In this document: positions 1 through 8,746 of the stretch, in pieces | Layout: each line of letters begins with the position of its first letter | Position numbering within the stretch: position 1 is the first letter of the stretch | NCBI RefSeq assembly: GCF_001613085.1 | Contig: NZ_BDBR01000005.1 | Span: 62,001 to 126,000 of the forward strand | DNA: 64,000 nucleotides | Direction of reading: 5' to 3' | DNA from: Nocardia salmonicida NBRC 13393 | GTDB taxonomy: Bacteria > Actinomycetota > Actinomycetes > Mycobacteriales > Mycobacteriaceae | Notes under the pieces: generated by a model | Databases searched by the model: none | Told to the model about the DNA's origin: nothing | What the model saw: only the letters and a program-made list of their open reading frames with translations | Made by a program: the position numbers and the translations under genes

Positions 1-328
1 GCTTGCGAATCCGGAACGCGCGACCCTGGGCCCGCGGCTGGAAACGCTTCATGGTGGCGCCCTCGTCGACAAAAGCAGTCGAGATGACCAGGGTGGCCGG
101 GTTGAGGCCGAGGTTGTTCTCGGCGTTCGCCGCGGCCGAAGCCACGACCTTGGCCACGGGCTCGCTGGCAGCCTGCGGTGCGAACCGCAGAATGGCCAGC
201 GCGTCCTCGACTCGCTTGCCGCGGACCAGGTCCACGACGCGACGGGCCTTCATCGGGGTGACCCGAACGTGCTTGGCGGTAGCGCGTGCAGTCGGGTTCT
301 GAACCGTTTCGGTATTGGTTTCAGTCAT
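1..328 (-). CDS. rplV: 50S ribosomal protein L22 (3' end outside window)
   Basis: Large-subunit protein L22, which binds 23S rRNA and lines the peptide exit tunnel. About 109 N-terminal residues are visible before the window edge. They include the family's [20 protein letters not shown] block near residues 18-37 and the [11 protein letters not shown] segment. The ATG at 328 overlaps the rpsS stop codon by four bases (ATGA), so translation is probably coupled. The extra acidic N-terminus (MTETNTET) is typical of actinobacterial L22. The gene is in its expected place in the S10 operon, right after rpsS; the C-terminus was not seen. Confidence 0.96.
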   Translation of the reverse strand, partial: MTETNTETVQNPTARATAKHVRVTPMKARRVVDLVRGKRVEDALAILRFAPQAASEPVAKVVASAAANAENNLGLNPATLVISTAFVDEGATMKRFQPRAQGRAFRIRK

Positions 329-606
329 CGCCGCTTGCTCTTCCGGTCGTCCTTGACGTGGCTCTTGAACGTCCTGGTCGGCGCGAACTCACCGAGCTTG
401 TGGCCGACCATGTTGTCCGAGATGAACACCGGGACGTGCTTGCGACCGTCGTGAACGGCGAAAGTGTGTCCGATGAAATCGGGGATGATGGTCGAGCGAC
501 GCGACCAGGTCTTGATGACCTGCTTCGTGCCCTTTTCGTTCTGCACGTCCACCTTCGCGAGGAGGTGGTCGTCGACGAACGGGCCCTTCTTGAGGCTGCG
601 TGGCAT
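325..606 (-). CDS. rpsS: 30S ribosomal protein S19
   Basis: Small-subunit head protein that pairs with S13 and contacts 16S rRNA. At 93 aa it has the normal family length. It starts [16 protein letters not shown] and carries the conserved [20 protein letters not shown] and [14 protein letters not shown] blocks. A strong Shine-Dalgarno run (AAGGAGGAGGT) lies about six bases before the ATG, one of the best in the window. It is fourth from the visible operon end, 14 bases after rplB, and its stop overlaps the rplV start. No anomalies. Confidence 0.98.
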   Translation of the reverse strand: MPRSLKKGPFVDDHLLAKVDVQNEKGTKQVIKTWSRRSTIIPDFIGHTFAVHDGRKHVPVFISDNMVGHKLGEFAPTRTFKSHVKDDRKSKRR

Positions 607-620
607 TTCTTACCTCCTCC

Positions 621-1457
621 TTAGCGCTTCTTGCCGGTCTTACGACGGCGAACGATGAGCTTGTCGCTCGGGCGGTTGGGCTTGCGGGTACGGCCTTCAG
701 GCTGACCCCACGGGGAGACCGGGTGGCGACCACCGGAGGTCTTACCCTCACCACCACCATGCGGGTGGTCGACCGGGTTCATGACGACACCACGGACGGT
801 GGGACGACGGCCCTTCCAGCGCATACGGCCGGCCTTGCCCCAGTTGATGTTCGACTGCTCGGCGTTGCCGACCTCGCCGACGGTGGCGCGGCAGCGCACG
901 TCGACACGGCGGATTTCACCCGAAGGCATACGAAGGGTCGCGTACGGCCCTTCCTTGCCCAGCAGCTGAATGCTCATTCCAGCGGAACGAGCCATCTTGG
1001 CGCCGCCGCCCGGACGCAGCTCCACGTTGTGAATCGTGGTACCGGTCGGGATGTTGCGCAGCGGCAGGTTGTTACCCGGCTTGATGTCGGCCGTGGGGCC
1101 GGACTCGATCGGGCTGCCCTGCTTGATGCCCTTCGGCGCGATGATGTAGCGCTTCTCGCCGTCGGCAAAGTGCAGCAGTGCGATGTTGGCGGTGCGGTTG
1201 GGGTCGTACTCGATGTGAGCGACCTTGGCCGGGATGCCGTCCTTGTCCAGTCGACGGAAGTCGATCAGACGGTAGGCACGCTTGTGACCGCCACCGCGGT
1301 GACGAGTGGTGATGCGACCGTGCGCGTTACGACCACCGGACTTGGTGAGCGGGCGCAGCAGCGACTTCTCCGGCGTCGACCGGGTGATCTCGGCGAAGTC
1401 CGAGACGCTGGAGCCACGACGGCCCGGCGTTGTCGGCTTGTACTTACGGATTGCCAT
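621..1457 (-). CDS. rplB: 50S ribosomal protein L2
   Basis: L2 is a core 23S rRNA-binding protein needed for subunit association and peptidyl-transferase function. The length of 278 aa is normal. It begins [18 protein letters not shown] and contains the [17 protein letters not shown] block, the [15 protein letters not shown] block (here [12 protein letters not shown]) and the C-terminal [20 protein letters not shown] loop, which includes the functionally important His. It sits between rplW (32-base gap) and rpsS in the classical S10 order. The C-terminal RRRKTGKKR tail is basic as expected. Confidence 0.98.
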   Translation of the reverse strand: MAIRKYKPTTPGRRGSSVSDFAEITRSTPEKSLLRPLTKSGGRNAHGRITTRHRGGGHKRAYRLIDFRRLDKDGIPAKVAHIEYDPNRTANIALLHFADGEKRYIIAPKGIKQGSPIESGPTADIKPGNNLPLRNIPTGTTIHNVELRPGGGAKMARSAGMSIQLLGKEGPYATLRMPSGEIRRVDVRCRATVGEVGNAEQSNINWGKAGRMRWKGRRPTVRGVVMNPVDHPHGGGEGKTSGGRHPVSPWGQPEGRTRKPNRPSDKLIVRRRKTGKKR

Positions 1458-1489
1458 GAGTTCTTCTCGCTTTCTGGAGTCCCAGGCGC

Positions 1490-1795
1490 TTACGCGACCG
1501 GTCCTCCGAAGATCTCGATGGGCTTGCTATCGGCCGAGAGGGTCACGAGTGCGCGCTTGGTGTCCTTGCGCTTTCCGTAACCGAATTTGGTCCGCTTGCG
1601 CTTGCCCTGACGGTTGGCGGTATTGACGCTGGTGACCGTGACGCCGAAAACCTTCTCGACGGCGATCTTGATCTGCGTCTTGTTCGAATCCGGGTGCACC
1701 AGGAAGGTGTAGGTGCCTTCCTCGATCAGCCCGTAGGACTTCTCCGAGATGACCGGTGCGAGCAGGATGTCGCGGGGGTCGGCGATGGTGCTCAC
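1490..1795 (-). CDS. rplW: 50S ribosomal protein L23
   Basis: L23 sits at the polypeptide exit and is the docking site for trigger factor and SRP. I start it at the GTG at 1795 ([20 protein letters not shown]), giving 101 aa, the usual size. The frame stays open upstream, but that extension has no family similarity and overlaps rplD. The start overlaps the rplD stop by four bases (GTGA). Conserved features are the [10 protein letters not shown]-terminus, the [10 protein letters not shown] helix and the basic [19 protein letters not shown] loop that binds rRNA. Confidence 0.96.
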   Translation of the reverse strand: MSTIADPRDILLAPVISEKSYGLIEEGTYTFLVHPDSNKTQIKIAVEKVFGVTVTSVNTANRQGKRKRTKFGYGKRKDTKRALVTLSADSKPIEIFGGPVA

Positions 1796-2466
1796 TTGCT
1801 CTCCTCCTGGGCCGCCTCGGCGGGACCGTGAACGAAAGCGTTCAGGGCCTCGACGCTGAACACCACGTCGTCGCTGTTGAGCACGTCGTAGGTGTTGAGC
1901 TGATCCGGGGCGATCGGCAGCACGTTCTGCAGGTTCGCCACGCTCTTCCACGCGGCGACGTCCTCGCGGCCGACGACGACCAGGAACTTCTTGCGGCCCG
2001 AGAGCTCGGCCAGGAAGTCCTTGGCAATCTTGGTCGACGGGTTCTGACCCGAGACCAGTTCGGTGATCACGTGGATGCGCTCGTTGCGGGCCCGATCGGA
2101 GAGGGCACCGCGCAGGGCGGCGGCCTTCATCTTCTTGGGGGTCCGCTGGCTGTAGTCACGCGGCTGCGGGCCGTGGACGGTGCCACCGCCGGCGAACTGC
2201 GGCGCACGGGTCGAGCCCTGACGGGCGCGGCCGGTGCCCTTCTGGCGGTACGGCTTCTTGCCACCACCACGGACCTCGCCACGAGTCTTCGTGGAGTGGG
2301 TGCCCTGGCGAGCAGCGGCCAGCTGAGCGATAACGACCTGGTGCATCAGCGCGACGTTGGCGGTCACGTCGAAGATCTCCGAGGGGAGTTCGACGGTGCC
2401 TTCGGTCTTGCCGCCTGCGGCCTTAACGGTCAGCGTCAGGTTGGCCTTCTTGTCGAGGCTGGTCAT
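1792..2466 (-). CDS. rplD: 50S ribosomal protein L4
   Basis: L4 is an early-assembling large-subunit protein with a long loop reaching the exit tunnel; in some bacteria it also controls the S10 operon. The length is 224 aa. The extended loop is evident: [20 protein letters not shown] followed by [19 protein letters not shown]. The protein ends in an acidic, Ala-rich tail. The ATG at 2466 overlaps the rplC stop by four bases, and the 3' end overlaps the rplW start, forming a tightly coupled run. Whether L4 autoregulates here cannot be judged from the sequence. Confidence 0.97.
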   Translation of the reverse strand: MTSLDKKANLTLTVKAAGGKTEGTVELPSEIFDVTANVALMHQVVIAQLAAARQGTHSTKTRGEVRGGGKKPYRQKGTGRARQGSTRAPQFAGGGTVHGPQPRDYSQRTPKKMKAAALRGALSDRARNERIHVITELVSGQNPSTKIAKDFLAELSGRKKFLVVVGREDVAAWKSVANLQNVLPIAPDQLNTYDVLNSDDVVFSVEALNAFVHGPAEAAQEESK

Positions 2467-3128
2467 GCGTGCGCACCACCCTTCACGGCGCTCTTGACGA
2501 TCACGATGTTGCCCTTGCGGCCGGGGATAGCACCCTTGACCAGGAGCAAACCGTTCTCGGCATCGACCTTGTGAACCGAGAGGTTCTGCGTGGTGACGCG
2601 GTCGTTACCCATACGACCCGACATGCGCATGCCCTTGAACACGCGGCCGGGAGTGGCACAGCCACCGATGGAACCCGGGCGACGGTGCACAGCCTGCGCA
2701 CCGTGCGAGGCGCCCTGGCCCTTGAAGCCGTGACGCTTCATGGTGCCGGCGAAGCCCTTGCCCTTGCTGATTCCGGTCACGTCGACGTAGGTGCCCTCTT
2801 CGAAGACATCAGCCGAGAGTTCCTGGCCGATCTCGAAGGTGGAGGCATCCGCGACGCGGATCTCGGTGACGTGGCGGCGCGGGGTGACACCGGCCTTGGC
2901 GAACTGGCCGGAGACCGGCTTGTTCACCTTGCGCGGGTCGATGGCGCCGAAAGCGATCTGAACGGCCGAATAGCCGTCGCGCTCCACGGTACGAATCTGG
3001 GTGACCACGTTCGGGCCCGCCTTGATGACGGTGACCGGGACGACGCGGTTCTTCTCGTCGAAGACCTGGGTCATGCCGAGCTTGGTGCCCAGGATTCCGG
3101 CCTGGGGCCGATTCTTGTTGTCAGTCAT
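2463..3128 (-). CDS. rplC: 50S ribosomal protein L3
   Basis: L3 is a 23S-binding protein reaching close to the peptidyl-transferase centre. I choose the ATG at 3128 ([20 protein letters not shown]), giving 221 aa. It has a GGGGA ribosome-binding site eight bases upstream and matches the usual family start. An in-frame GTG at 3146 would add six residues and overlap the rpsJ stop. Conserved blocks are [15 protein letters not shown] near the N-terminus and the central [34 protein letters not shown] loop, which normally carries the methylated Gln. Confidence 0.96.
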   Translation of the reverse strand: MTDNKNRPQAGILGTKLGMTQVFDEKNRVVPVTVIKAGPNVVTQIRTVERDGYSAVQIAFGAIDPRKVNKPVSGQFAKAGVTPRRHVTEIRVADASTFEIGQELSADVFEEGTYVDVTGISKGKGFAGTMKRHGFKGQGASHGAQAVHRRPGSIGGCATPGRVFKGMRMSGRMGNDRVTTQNLSVHKVDAENGLLLVKGAIPGRKGNIVIVKSAVKGGAHA

Positions 3129-3142
3129 GTCTCGAGTCCCCG

Positions 3143-3448
3143 TCACTGAATGTTGACGTCGACGCTGGCCGGCAGGTCGATGCGCATCAGCGCGTCAACC
3201 GTCTTCGGCGTCGGGTCGAGGATGTCGATGAGGCGTTTGTGCGTGCGCATCTCGAAGTGTTCGCGCGAGTCCTTGTACTTGTGCGGCGAACGGATGACGC
3301 AGTAGATGTTCTTCTCGGTCGGCAACGGCACAGGCCCGACCACACGGGCGCCGGTGCGGGTCACCGTTTCCACGATCTTGCGCGCTGACGCGTCGATCGC
3401 CTCGTGGTCATAGGCCTTGAGCCTGATGCGGATCTTTTGTCCCGCCAC
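3143..3448 (-). CDS. rpsJ: 30S ribosomal protein S10 / NusE
   Basis: S10 is a ribosomal head protein that also acts as NusE in transcription antitermination. The protein has 101 aa and runs from [19 protein letters not shown] to [10 protein letters not shown]. It carries the hallmark [10 protein letters not shown] and [15 protein letters not shown] (here [16 protein letters not shown]) blocks. It starts at a GTG with an AAAGGA ribosome-binding site. This is the first gene of the S10 operon, and the promoter must lie in the roughly 550-base stretch to its right. Confidence 0.98.
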   Translation of the reverse strand: MAGQKIRIRLKAYDHEAIDASARKIVETVTRTGARVVGPVPLPTEKNIYCVIRSPHKYKDSREHFEMRTHKRLIDILDPTPKTVDALMRIDLPASVDVNIQ

Positions 3449-3979
3449 GCTAAGTGTCCTTTTCTCCGCTTTCCTTCGTGGTCACAGGAGCTTGCTCCCG
3501 CACCACCCTCAATTTGCACAGCCCGAACACAGAAAGACGCCTCAGCGTGGTTTCCCACTAAAGACCCGCAACCAGGGCGCACCAAAAGGCACTACCTAGT
3601 CCTCGCCGCTGTTCATCTGTCATGGTTCTCCGGTCCACGCGGTCGGGCGTGTCGCCCTAACTCTTAATCTCCGACCCGGGTCAGTTACTCACCATGGGCC
3701 GGAAGTGCGTGGTTCCGAACGTATCCACACCGGCGAGCCGGCGAGATACAAACTACTGCTCCCCTTGCTCAGGTCATCCGCTCCGAAGAGTTGGGGATCC
3801 TGCGCAAGGCAACCCGAACAGTATGCACCATGCCGACGACGTCCTTCAAATCGGGGGTCATGAGGTATCGATCACGCCACCAAAGGGGCTACTACCTCGA
3901 CCACACCGCCGGCTGGGCTGTACCGAGCAATGGTAGCTGGCTCGTCGCCCCCGCTGGTCACCGGAGGGTTCCCCGCTAC
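3449..3979 (-). promoter_or_regulatory. S10 operon leader and divergent intergenic region
   Basis: About 530 bases without a credible gene. Short open frames here have no recognisable protein or ribosome-binding site. On the minus strand it must contain the S10 operon promoter and leader. Close to rpsJ there is a palindrome, ggagcttgctcc at 3487-3498, which could fold in the leader. A possible -35 (ATGACA, near 3626) lies upstream of a poor -10 match. I cannot place the start of transcription with confidence and see no known riboswitch. Confidence 0.4.
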
Positions 3980-3997
3980 CTTACTTCTGAGTAAGAT
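3980..3997 (+). promoter_or_regulatory. Palindromic operator with -10 box before DUF4442 gene
   Basis: A perfect inverted repeat CTTACT-TCTG-AGTAAG (3980-3995) overlaps a -10 box TAAGAT (3992-3997). The -10 ends seven bases before the ATG at 4005, so the transcript probably starts at or next to the start codon (leaderless), consistent with the absence of a Shine-Dalgarno sequence. The repeat resembles a TetR-type operator and would block RNA polymerase when bound. The regulator is not known. Confidence 0.5.
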
Positions 3998-4004
3998 AGC
4001 GATC

Positions 4005-4481
4005 ATGACACAGGAAACCGCGACCTTCCGCGGCTGGAAGAAGCTGCCCGACAACCGCATCGGACACGCGTTGTTCTCGCTCGGCATGGTCGCCCGGGTC
4101 CCCTACTTCGGCACCGTGCTCCCCCAGGTGGTCCGCCTCGAGCCCGGCGTCTGCGAGGTGACCTCCCCGAAGTGGTTCGGCATCCACAACCACCTCGGCA
4201 CCTTCCACGCGATCGCGGCCTGCAACCTCGCCGAGGTGGCGATGGGCATGCTCAGCGAGGCCACCGTTCCCACCACCCATCGCTGGATCCCCAAGTCGAT
4301 GAACGTCCAGTACCTGGTCAAGGCGGAATCGGGCCTGCGCGCGGTGGCGAAACTCGACGAGATCCCCGACTTCTCGGCGATCACCAAGGGCCAGGAACTC
4401 ACGGTCCCCGTCTCGATCTACGACAAGGACGGCATCGAGGTCGTACACGCCGACATCACCACCTGGGTTTCACCGCGCTGA
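4005..4481 (+). CDS. DUF4442 hotdog-fold protein, possible acyl-CoA thioesterase
   Basis: A 158-aa protein of the DUF4442 group, relatives of the PaaI/YiiD hotdog thioesterases. It is probably cytoplasmic and may hydrolyse acyl-CoAs, but this is inferred from fold alone. Visible family features are the WFGIHNHLGTFHAIAACNLAE helix region (about residues 62-82), where the His-Asn-His-rich turn meets the central hotdog helix, and the HRWIPKSMNVQYLVKA strand pair. I start at ATG 4005; the frame is open further upstream, but that part crosses the operator and the -10 box. It is monocistronic, divergent from the S10 operon and 64 bases before an ABC exporter pair. Confidence 0.75.
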   Translation: MTQETATFRGWKKLPDNRIGHALFSLGMVARVPYFGTVLPQVVRLEPGVCEVTSPKWFGIHNHLGTFHAIAACNLAEVAMGMLSEATVPTTHRWIPKSMNVQYLVKAESGLRAVAKLDEIPDFSAITKGQELTVPVSIYDKDGIEVVHADITTWVSPR

Positions 4482-4512
4482 TCCCGGCGCGGGAACCCTT
4501 GCATCGGTACGG

Positions 4513-4530
4513 TTGTGGCTCAGGCCACAA
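4513..4530 (+). other. Hairpin before the NatAB-like operon
   Basis: TTGTGGC-TCAG-GCCACAA forms a perfect seven-base stem with a four-base loop, 31 bases after the DUF4442 stop and 16 bases before the next ATG. It is followed by AAA rather than a T run, so it is a weak terminator at best. It could also expose or hide the GGGGAG ribosome-binding site just downstream. Confidence 0.35.
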
Positions 4531-4545
4531 AAGACGGGGAGTCCG

Positions 4546-5424
4546 ATGTTGGAAGTCGCCCATGTGACACGCCGGTTCGGGGAGAACGTCGCGGTTAACG
4601 ATGTGTCGTTCGCGGTCCCGCCCGGCGCGCTGACCGGGTTCGTCGGGGGCAACGGGGCGGGCAAGACCACCACGATGCGAATGATCATGGGCGTGTTGGC
4701 CGTTCAGTCCGGCGAGATCCGGTGGGCAGGCAGGCCGGTGACCGAGCTGGATCGGCGCTCGTTCGGATATATGCCCGAGGAGCGGGGGCTCTATCCCAAG
4801 CAGCCGGTGTTCGACCAGCTCGTGTACCTGGCCCGCTTGCGTGGGCTGCCCGCCGGCGAGGCGAAGGCGCGCACCGAAACCCTGTTGGAGCGGTTCGATC
4901 TGGGCTCGCGCGGCAAGGACAAGCTCGAATCGTTGTCGCTGGGCAATCAGCAGCGCGTCCAGATCGCGGCGGCGGTGATCGCGCAGCCGACGGCGCTGAT
5001 CCTGGACGAACCGTTCTCCGGGCTCGACCCCGTAGCCGTGGATTCGATGGTGGAGTTGCTGCGCGAGTACGCCGATCAGGGTGTGCCGGTGCTGTTCTCC
5101 TCGCATCAGCTGGATCTGGTGGAGCAGCTGTGCGATCAGCTGGTGGTGCTCGCCTCGGGCCGGGTGGTCGGGCAGGGCTCGGTCGACGAGCTGCGGTCCA
5201 GCGGTGGCTCACGGTATCGGCTGGTGCTCGAGGGTGATGCGGGGTGGCTGCGGGACTATCCGGGGATTCGCGTGGTCGAGAGTGTCGGGCCGCGTGTGTT
5301 GTTCGAGATCGACGGCGGCGGCACCGACGGGGTGCTGAAGGAGGCGCTGTCGCGGGGGTCGGTGCGCGAGTTCACCGAGGCCAGGCCGACGGTCGCCGAA
5401 ATCTACCGGGAGGTGACAGCGTGA
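4546..5424 (+). CDS. ABC transporter ATP-binding protein, NatA-like
   Basis: Cytoplasmic ATPase of 292 aa that would power the permease encoded next to it. It has a Walker A GGNGAGKT at residues 34-41, an atypical signature loop SLGNQQR in place of LSGGQ, and a Walker B ALILDEPFSGLDP. The C-terminal part beyond about residue 215 matches the DUF4162-type extension found in NatA-like exporters. The start at ATG 4546 has a GGGGAG ribosome-binding site; upstream in-frame codons lie inside the hairpin. The stop overlaps the permease start (GTGA). Substrate unknown; Na+ export in NatAB or drug export are family precedents only. Confidence 0.85.
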   Translation: MLEVAHVTRRFGENVAVNDVSFAVPPGALTGFVGGNGAGKTTTMRMIMGVLAVQSGEIRWAGRPVTELDRRSFGYMPEERGLYPKQPVFDQLVYLARLRGLPAGEAKARTETLLERFDLGSRGKDKLESLSLGNQQRVQIAAAVIAQPTALILDEPFSGLDPVAVDSMVELLREYADQGVPVLFSSHQLDLVEQLCDQLVVLASGRVVGQGSVDELRSSGGSRYRLVLEGDAGWLRDYPGIRVVESVGPRVLFEIDGGGTDGVLKEALSRGSVREFTEARPTVAEIYREVTA

Positions 5425-6590
5425 ACGGCGTGTGGCGGATCGTTGCCGCGAGGGAGATCGCGGTGAAGCTGCGTGACCGCAACTTCGTCATCTCGACTGT
5501 GGTGACGCTGGTGGTGATCCTCGCGTCGCTGGTTCTCACCGGGTTCCTCAGCAGCAGGCCAGACAAGATCGACGTGGCGATCACCGGTTCGGACACCTCG
5601 ATCGTACTCGAGACGGCGAACACCCTGGCCTCGAACGCGGGGACCGACGTGAGCTTCATCGCGCGACCCGTCGCCGACCAGGCCGCGGTCGAGCAGTTGG
5701 TCCGCGAGGACGAGGTCGACGTGGGCCTGGTGCCCGCCGACCCCAGCGGATGGCAGCTGATCGGCAAGACCGCCGAGGACGACAACGCCACCACCTACAT
5801 CACCGCCGCCGCACAGCAGATCGCGTTGCAGCGCAATGCCGCTGTCGCGGGCGTCTCGCTCGACGAGCTGGCCCGCGGTGCGACCGTGACCTACGACCTG
5901 CTGGAGAAGGGCGCGATCGACCCGGGCCTGGCCAAGATCGTCTCGTTCGTCTTCGCGTTCCTCTTCTATCTGGCGTCGGTGCTGTTCGGCATGTCCATCG
6001 CGCAGAGTGTGGTCGAGGAGAAACAGAATCGCATCGTGGAGATCCTGGCCAGTGCGATGCCGTTGCGGCAGTTGCTGATCGGCAAGGTCGTGGGCAACGC
6101 GGCACTGGCATTCGCGCAGTTGGCCCTGTTCGTCGGGGCGGGGTTGATCGGGTTGGCGGCGACCGGCAAGGGTGCTCAACTGGGCCAGATCGCCGGGGCC
6201 GCGGGCTGGTTCATCGTCTTCTTCCTCGTCGGCTTCCTCGCCCTGGCGAGCCTGTGGGCCGTCGCGGGCGCGCTCGCCACTCGCAGCGAAGACCTCCAGT
6301 CCACCTCGACTCCGCTCGGGCTGCTCATCATGATCGTGCTGTTCGCGGGCATCTTCCTCACCGGCACGGCCCGTGTCATCGGCTCCTATATCCCGATCAT
6401 GTCCATCGTCGCCATGCCCGCCCGCCTGGCCGAGGGCACCGCCGCCTGGTGGGAACCCTTCATCGCCCTGGCCCTGATGGCGGTCGCCACCTACGCGATC
6501 GTCGTCGTCGCCGAGAAGATCTACCGCCGTTCGCTGATGCAGACCCAGGCTCGCCTGACGATGCGCCAGGCCCTGGCCCTGGAGGACTAG
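5421..6590 (+). CDS. ABC-2 type permease, NatB-like
   Basis: Membrane partner of the preceding ATPase, 389 aa from the overlapping GTG at 5421. An N-terminal transmembrane helix (about residues 27-46, VVTLVVILASLVLTGFLS) is followed by a roughly 130-residue extracytoplasmic domain. A cluster of about five more helices runs from around residue 170 to 375. This one-plus-five layout with a large first loop is typical of NatB/YhaP-type ABC-2 exporters. The conserved VVEEKQNRIVEILAS segment after the second helix is a family hallmark. Translational coupling to the ATPase supports a two-subunit transporter. Confidence 0.85.
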   Translation: MNGVWRIVAAREIAVKLRDRNFVISTVVTLVVILASLVLTGFLSSRPDKIDVAITGSDTSIVLETANTLASNAGTDVSFIARPVADQAAVEQLVREDEVDVGLVPADPSGWQLIGKTAEDDNATTYITAAAQQIALQRNAAVAGVSLDELARGATVTYDLLEKGAIDPGLAKIVSFVFAFLFYLASVLFGMSIAQSVVEEKQNRIVEILASAMPLRQLLIGKVVGNAALAFAQLALFVGAGLIGLAATGKGAQLGQIAGAAGWFIVFFLVGFLALASLWAVAGALATRSEDLQSTSTPLGLLIMIVLFAGIFLTGTARVIGSYIPIMSIVAMPARLAEGTAAWWEPFIALALMAVATYAIVVVAEKIYRRSLMQTQARLTMRQALALED

Positions 6591-6664
6591 GGCAGCATCG
6601 GGGCGAGTGACGACCGGGTCACTGGTGCTTGCGTGGCGACGGGTGGGGCCGATTGAATGCGGAC

Positions 6665-7849
6665 GTGAGTGTTGTGCGGGAATTCGATATCTGCGTGGTC
6701 GGGCTGGGGCCGACCGGGCGGGGGTTGGCGCATCGGGCCGCGGTGGCCGGGTTGCGAGTGGCCGCGGTGGATCCGCGGCCGGAGCGGTTGTTCCCGCCGA
6801 CCTTCTCCTGCTGGATCGACGAGTTGCCGACGTGGTTGCCCGCGAGTGCCATCGCCCAGCGGATCGCCGCGCCGACGGTGTGGACCAAAGGCGAGCATCG
6901 GATCGAGCGGCCGTATTGCGTGCTCTCCAAAGCTGGGCTGCACGCGGCGTTGGCCTTGGACGACGCGACCGTCTTCGCGGATCGGGCGCGGCGGGTGGAC
7001 GCCCACGAGGTGGAGCTCGCGGACGGGACGGTGATCTCGGCGGGGGCGGTGTTCGATACGCGGGGGCTGCCGACGTTGGGCAAGCGCGGGGCCGCCTCGG
7101 CCCACGGAATCTTCGTCGACGCCGAGACCGCGGCGCCGATGGTCGCGGAAGGCGAAGGGCTGCTGCTGGATTGGCGGCCGGAGAACGGTGCGGGCCCCGA
7201 CGAGCCGCCGTCGTTCCTCTACGCGGTGCCGCTCGGGGACGGCACGGTGATCTTCGAGGAGACCAGCCTGGGATTGCGCGGCGGGATGCCGCAGCACGAG
7301 TTACGCAAGCGCACCCTCAACCGGCTCGCGGCCCACGGGATCACTCTCACCGGCGACGAACCGCACGAGGCCGCCCACTACCCCCTGGATCAGCCACCGC
7401 CGAAGAAGGGCACCGCGGTGGCGGTGCCGTTCGGCTCGCGCGGCGGGATGATGCACCCGTGCACCGGATACAGCGTGGCCGACTCACTCGCGCTGGCGGA
7501 CACCGCGGTCGCCGCGGTGCAGCGCGGCGAGAATCCGATCGAAGCTCTGTGGCCGTGGCGGGCCAGGGCCGTGTACTGGATGCGGATGCGTGGCCTGTGG
7601 GGTCTGGGTCGACTCACCACCGACCAGTCCATCGCCATGTTCGACGCCTTCTTCACCGAATCCGAACGCCGCCAGCGCGCGCTGCTCTCGGCCCACGACG
7701 ACTACTCCGCGCTCGGCGCCGCCCTGTTCAACACCGTCGCCCACACCTGGCCGTTCCGGTGGCGCTACGACCTCGTCGGCTGGACCAACCGCGACCGCTG
7801 GGTGGACTACCCCTTCGCACCCGCAGGCGCCGACTCACCCAGCCGATAA
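6665..7849 (+). CDS. Lycopene cyclase-like flavoprotein (CrtY/CrtL type)
   Basis: About 394 aa. The N-terminal FDICVVGLGPTGRGLA is a dinucleotide-binding loop of the lycopene cyclase type. The downstream FDTRGLPTL, VPLGDGTVIFEETSLG and GGMMHPCTGYSVADSL segments match the order seen in beta-cyclases, which convert lycopene psi-ends to rings. I use GTG 6665; GTG 6674 and ATG 6629 are alternatives, and no strong ribosome-binding site decides. No other carotenoid gene is present in the window, so the substrate is uncertain. It is convergent with the DrrABC-like operon across a bidirectional terminator. Confidence 0.72.
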   Translation: MSVVREFDICVVGLGPTGRGLAHRAAVAGLRVAAVDPRPERLFPPTFSCWIDELPTWLPASAIAQRIAAPTVWTKGEHRIERPYCVLSKAGLHAALALDDATVFADRARRVDAHEVELADGTVISAGAVFDTRGLPTLGKRGAASAHGIFVDAETAAPMVAEGEGLLLDWRPENGAGPDEPPSFLYAVPLGDGTVIFEETSLGLRGGMPQHELRKRTLNRLAAHGITLTGDEPHEAAHYPLDQPPPKKGTAVAVPFGSRGGMMHPCTGYSVADSLALADTAVAAVQRGENPIEALWPWRARAVYWMRMRGLWGLGRLTTDQSIAMFDAFFTESERRQRALLSAHDDYSALGAALFNTVAHTWPFRWRYDLVGWTNRDRWVDYPFAPAGADSPSR

Positions 7850-7853
7850 CGCA

Positions 7854-7888
7854 CTGATCGCCGCCACAGCGTTCGTGACGGCGATCAG
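7854..7888. terminator. Bidirectional hairpin between convergent genes
   Basis: CTGATCGCCG (7854-7863) pairs perfectly with CGGCGATCAG (7879-7888) around a 15-base loop. It lies in the 51-base gap between the convergent cyclase and permease genes, so it probably ends both transcripts. No T run flanks it, as is common in high-GC actinobacteria. Confidence 0.7.
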
Positions 7889-7900
7889 CATGCGACGGTC

Positions 7901-8746
7901 TCAGGACGACTCGGCGGCCTTCTTGTAGCCGACGATCGCCGGGTAGGCGAAGACCACGACCATCCCCACCGTCCAGGCGACGGTCTTGAGCAGCGGTTCA
8001 GCGACCGGCCCACCGTAGGACAGCCCCTTCATCGCATCGATCGCACAGCTCATCGGCTGATTCGCGACCACGTCCTGCAACCAGGTGGGGTAGGCGAAGA
8101 CCGGAACGAAGCCGGTGTTGAAGAACATCAGCAGCGTATTGAGAATGCCGATGAGGCTGATCAGCATGACGCCCTCGGTGATCGTGGCCAGGGCGGTCAC
8201 CATCACCGCGAACCCGATGCCGAACAGCACCGGAACCAGGACCAGCGCGATATTGGCGAGCGGGTCCTCCATGAACAGGAAGCCGAGCGGCACCGCGACG
8301 AGCAGCACGATCAACGTGGTGATCAGGATGCGCAGCATCTCGGCCAGCAGCCGACCGGTGAGCAGCGAAGCCTTGTTCAGCGGCATCGTGTAGAACCGGC
8401 TGAGCAGTCCCGATGCCTTCTCCCGTTTGAACCCGAGCGCACTCACCACCGCGCCGGTCATGGCCGCGACCAGGGTCAGCAGCGCGGCCTGGCCGTAGAT
8501 GCTGGGAGCGCCGGTGGCCGCGGTGATGGAGTCACCGAGCACGATGCGGAACATCAGCAGGGTCACCGCCGGGTAGGCGATGGTCTGGATGGTCGTCGAG
8601 GGGTCACGCAACCACACCATCAGCAGCCGCTTGGTCTGGATGAGGCTGTGGGTGAACCACACCGACACCGAACTCTCCGGCTTGGGATGCACCACCGGCA
8701 GGTCGGCCGCGGCCTCCTCGACCGACGACTTCTCGATTGTTGTCAT
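7901..8746 (-). CDS. ABC-2 permease, DrrC-like
   Basis: Integral membrane protein of 281 aa. A cytoplasmic N-terminus of about 45 residues is followed by about six hydrophobic segments, including IQTIAYPAVTLLMFRIVL, a helix with AMTGAVVSALGFKREKASGL between segments, and ILNTLLMFFNTGFVPVFAYP. The DrrB/DrrC family signature around FxREKxSGLLxRFxTMP is seen here as FKREKASGLLSRFYTMP. The start at ATG 8746 overlaps the stop of the preceding permease by four bases. With 8743-9552 and 9552-10553 it forms a three-gene exporter. In mycobacteria DrrABC moves complex lipids; the cargo here is unknown. Confidence 0.85.
   Translation of the reverse strand: MTTIEKSSVEEAAADLPVVHPKPESSVSVWFTHSLIQTKRLLMVWLRDPSTTIQTIAYPAVTLLMFRIVLGDSITAATGAPSIYGQAALLTLVAAMTGAVVSALGFKREKASGLLSRFYTMPLNKASLLTGRLLAEMLRILITTLIVLLVAVPLGFLFMEDPLANIALVLVPVLFGIGFAVMVTALATITEGVMLISLIGILNTLLMFFNTGFVPVFAYPTWLQDVVANQPMSCAIDAMKGLSYGGPVAEPLLKTVAWTVGMVVVFAYPAIVGYKKAAESS

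Noticed and set aside
3694..3936. Possible 80-residue gene in the S10 upstream region
   Set aside because: No ribosome-binding site, poor codon bias and no recognisable protein; it lies where the S10 leader and promoter should be.
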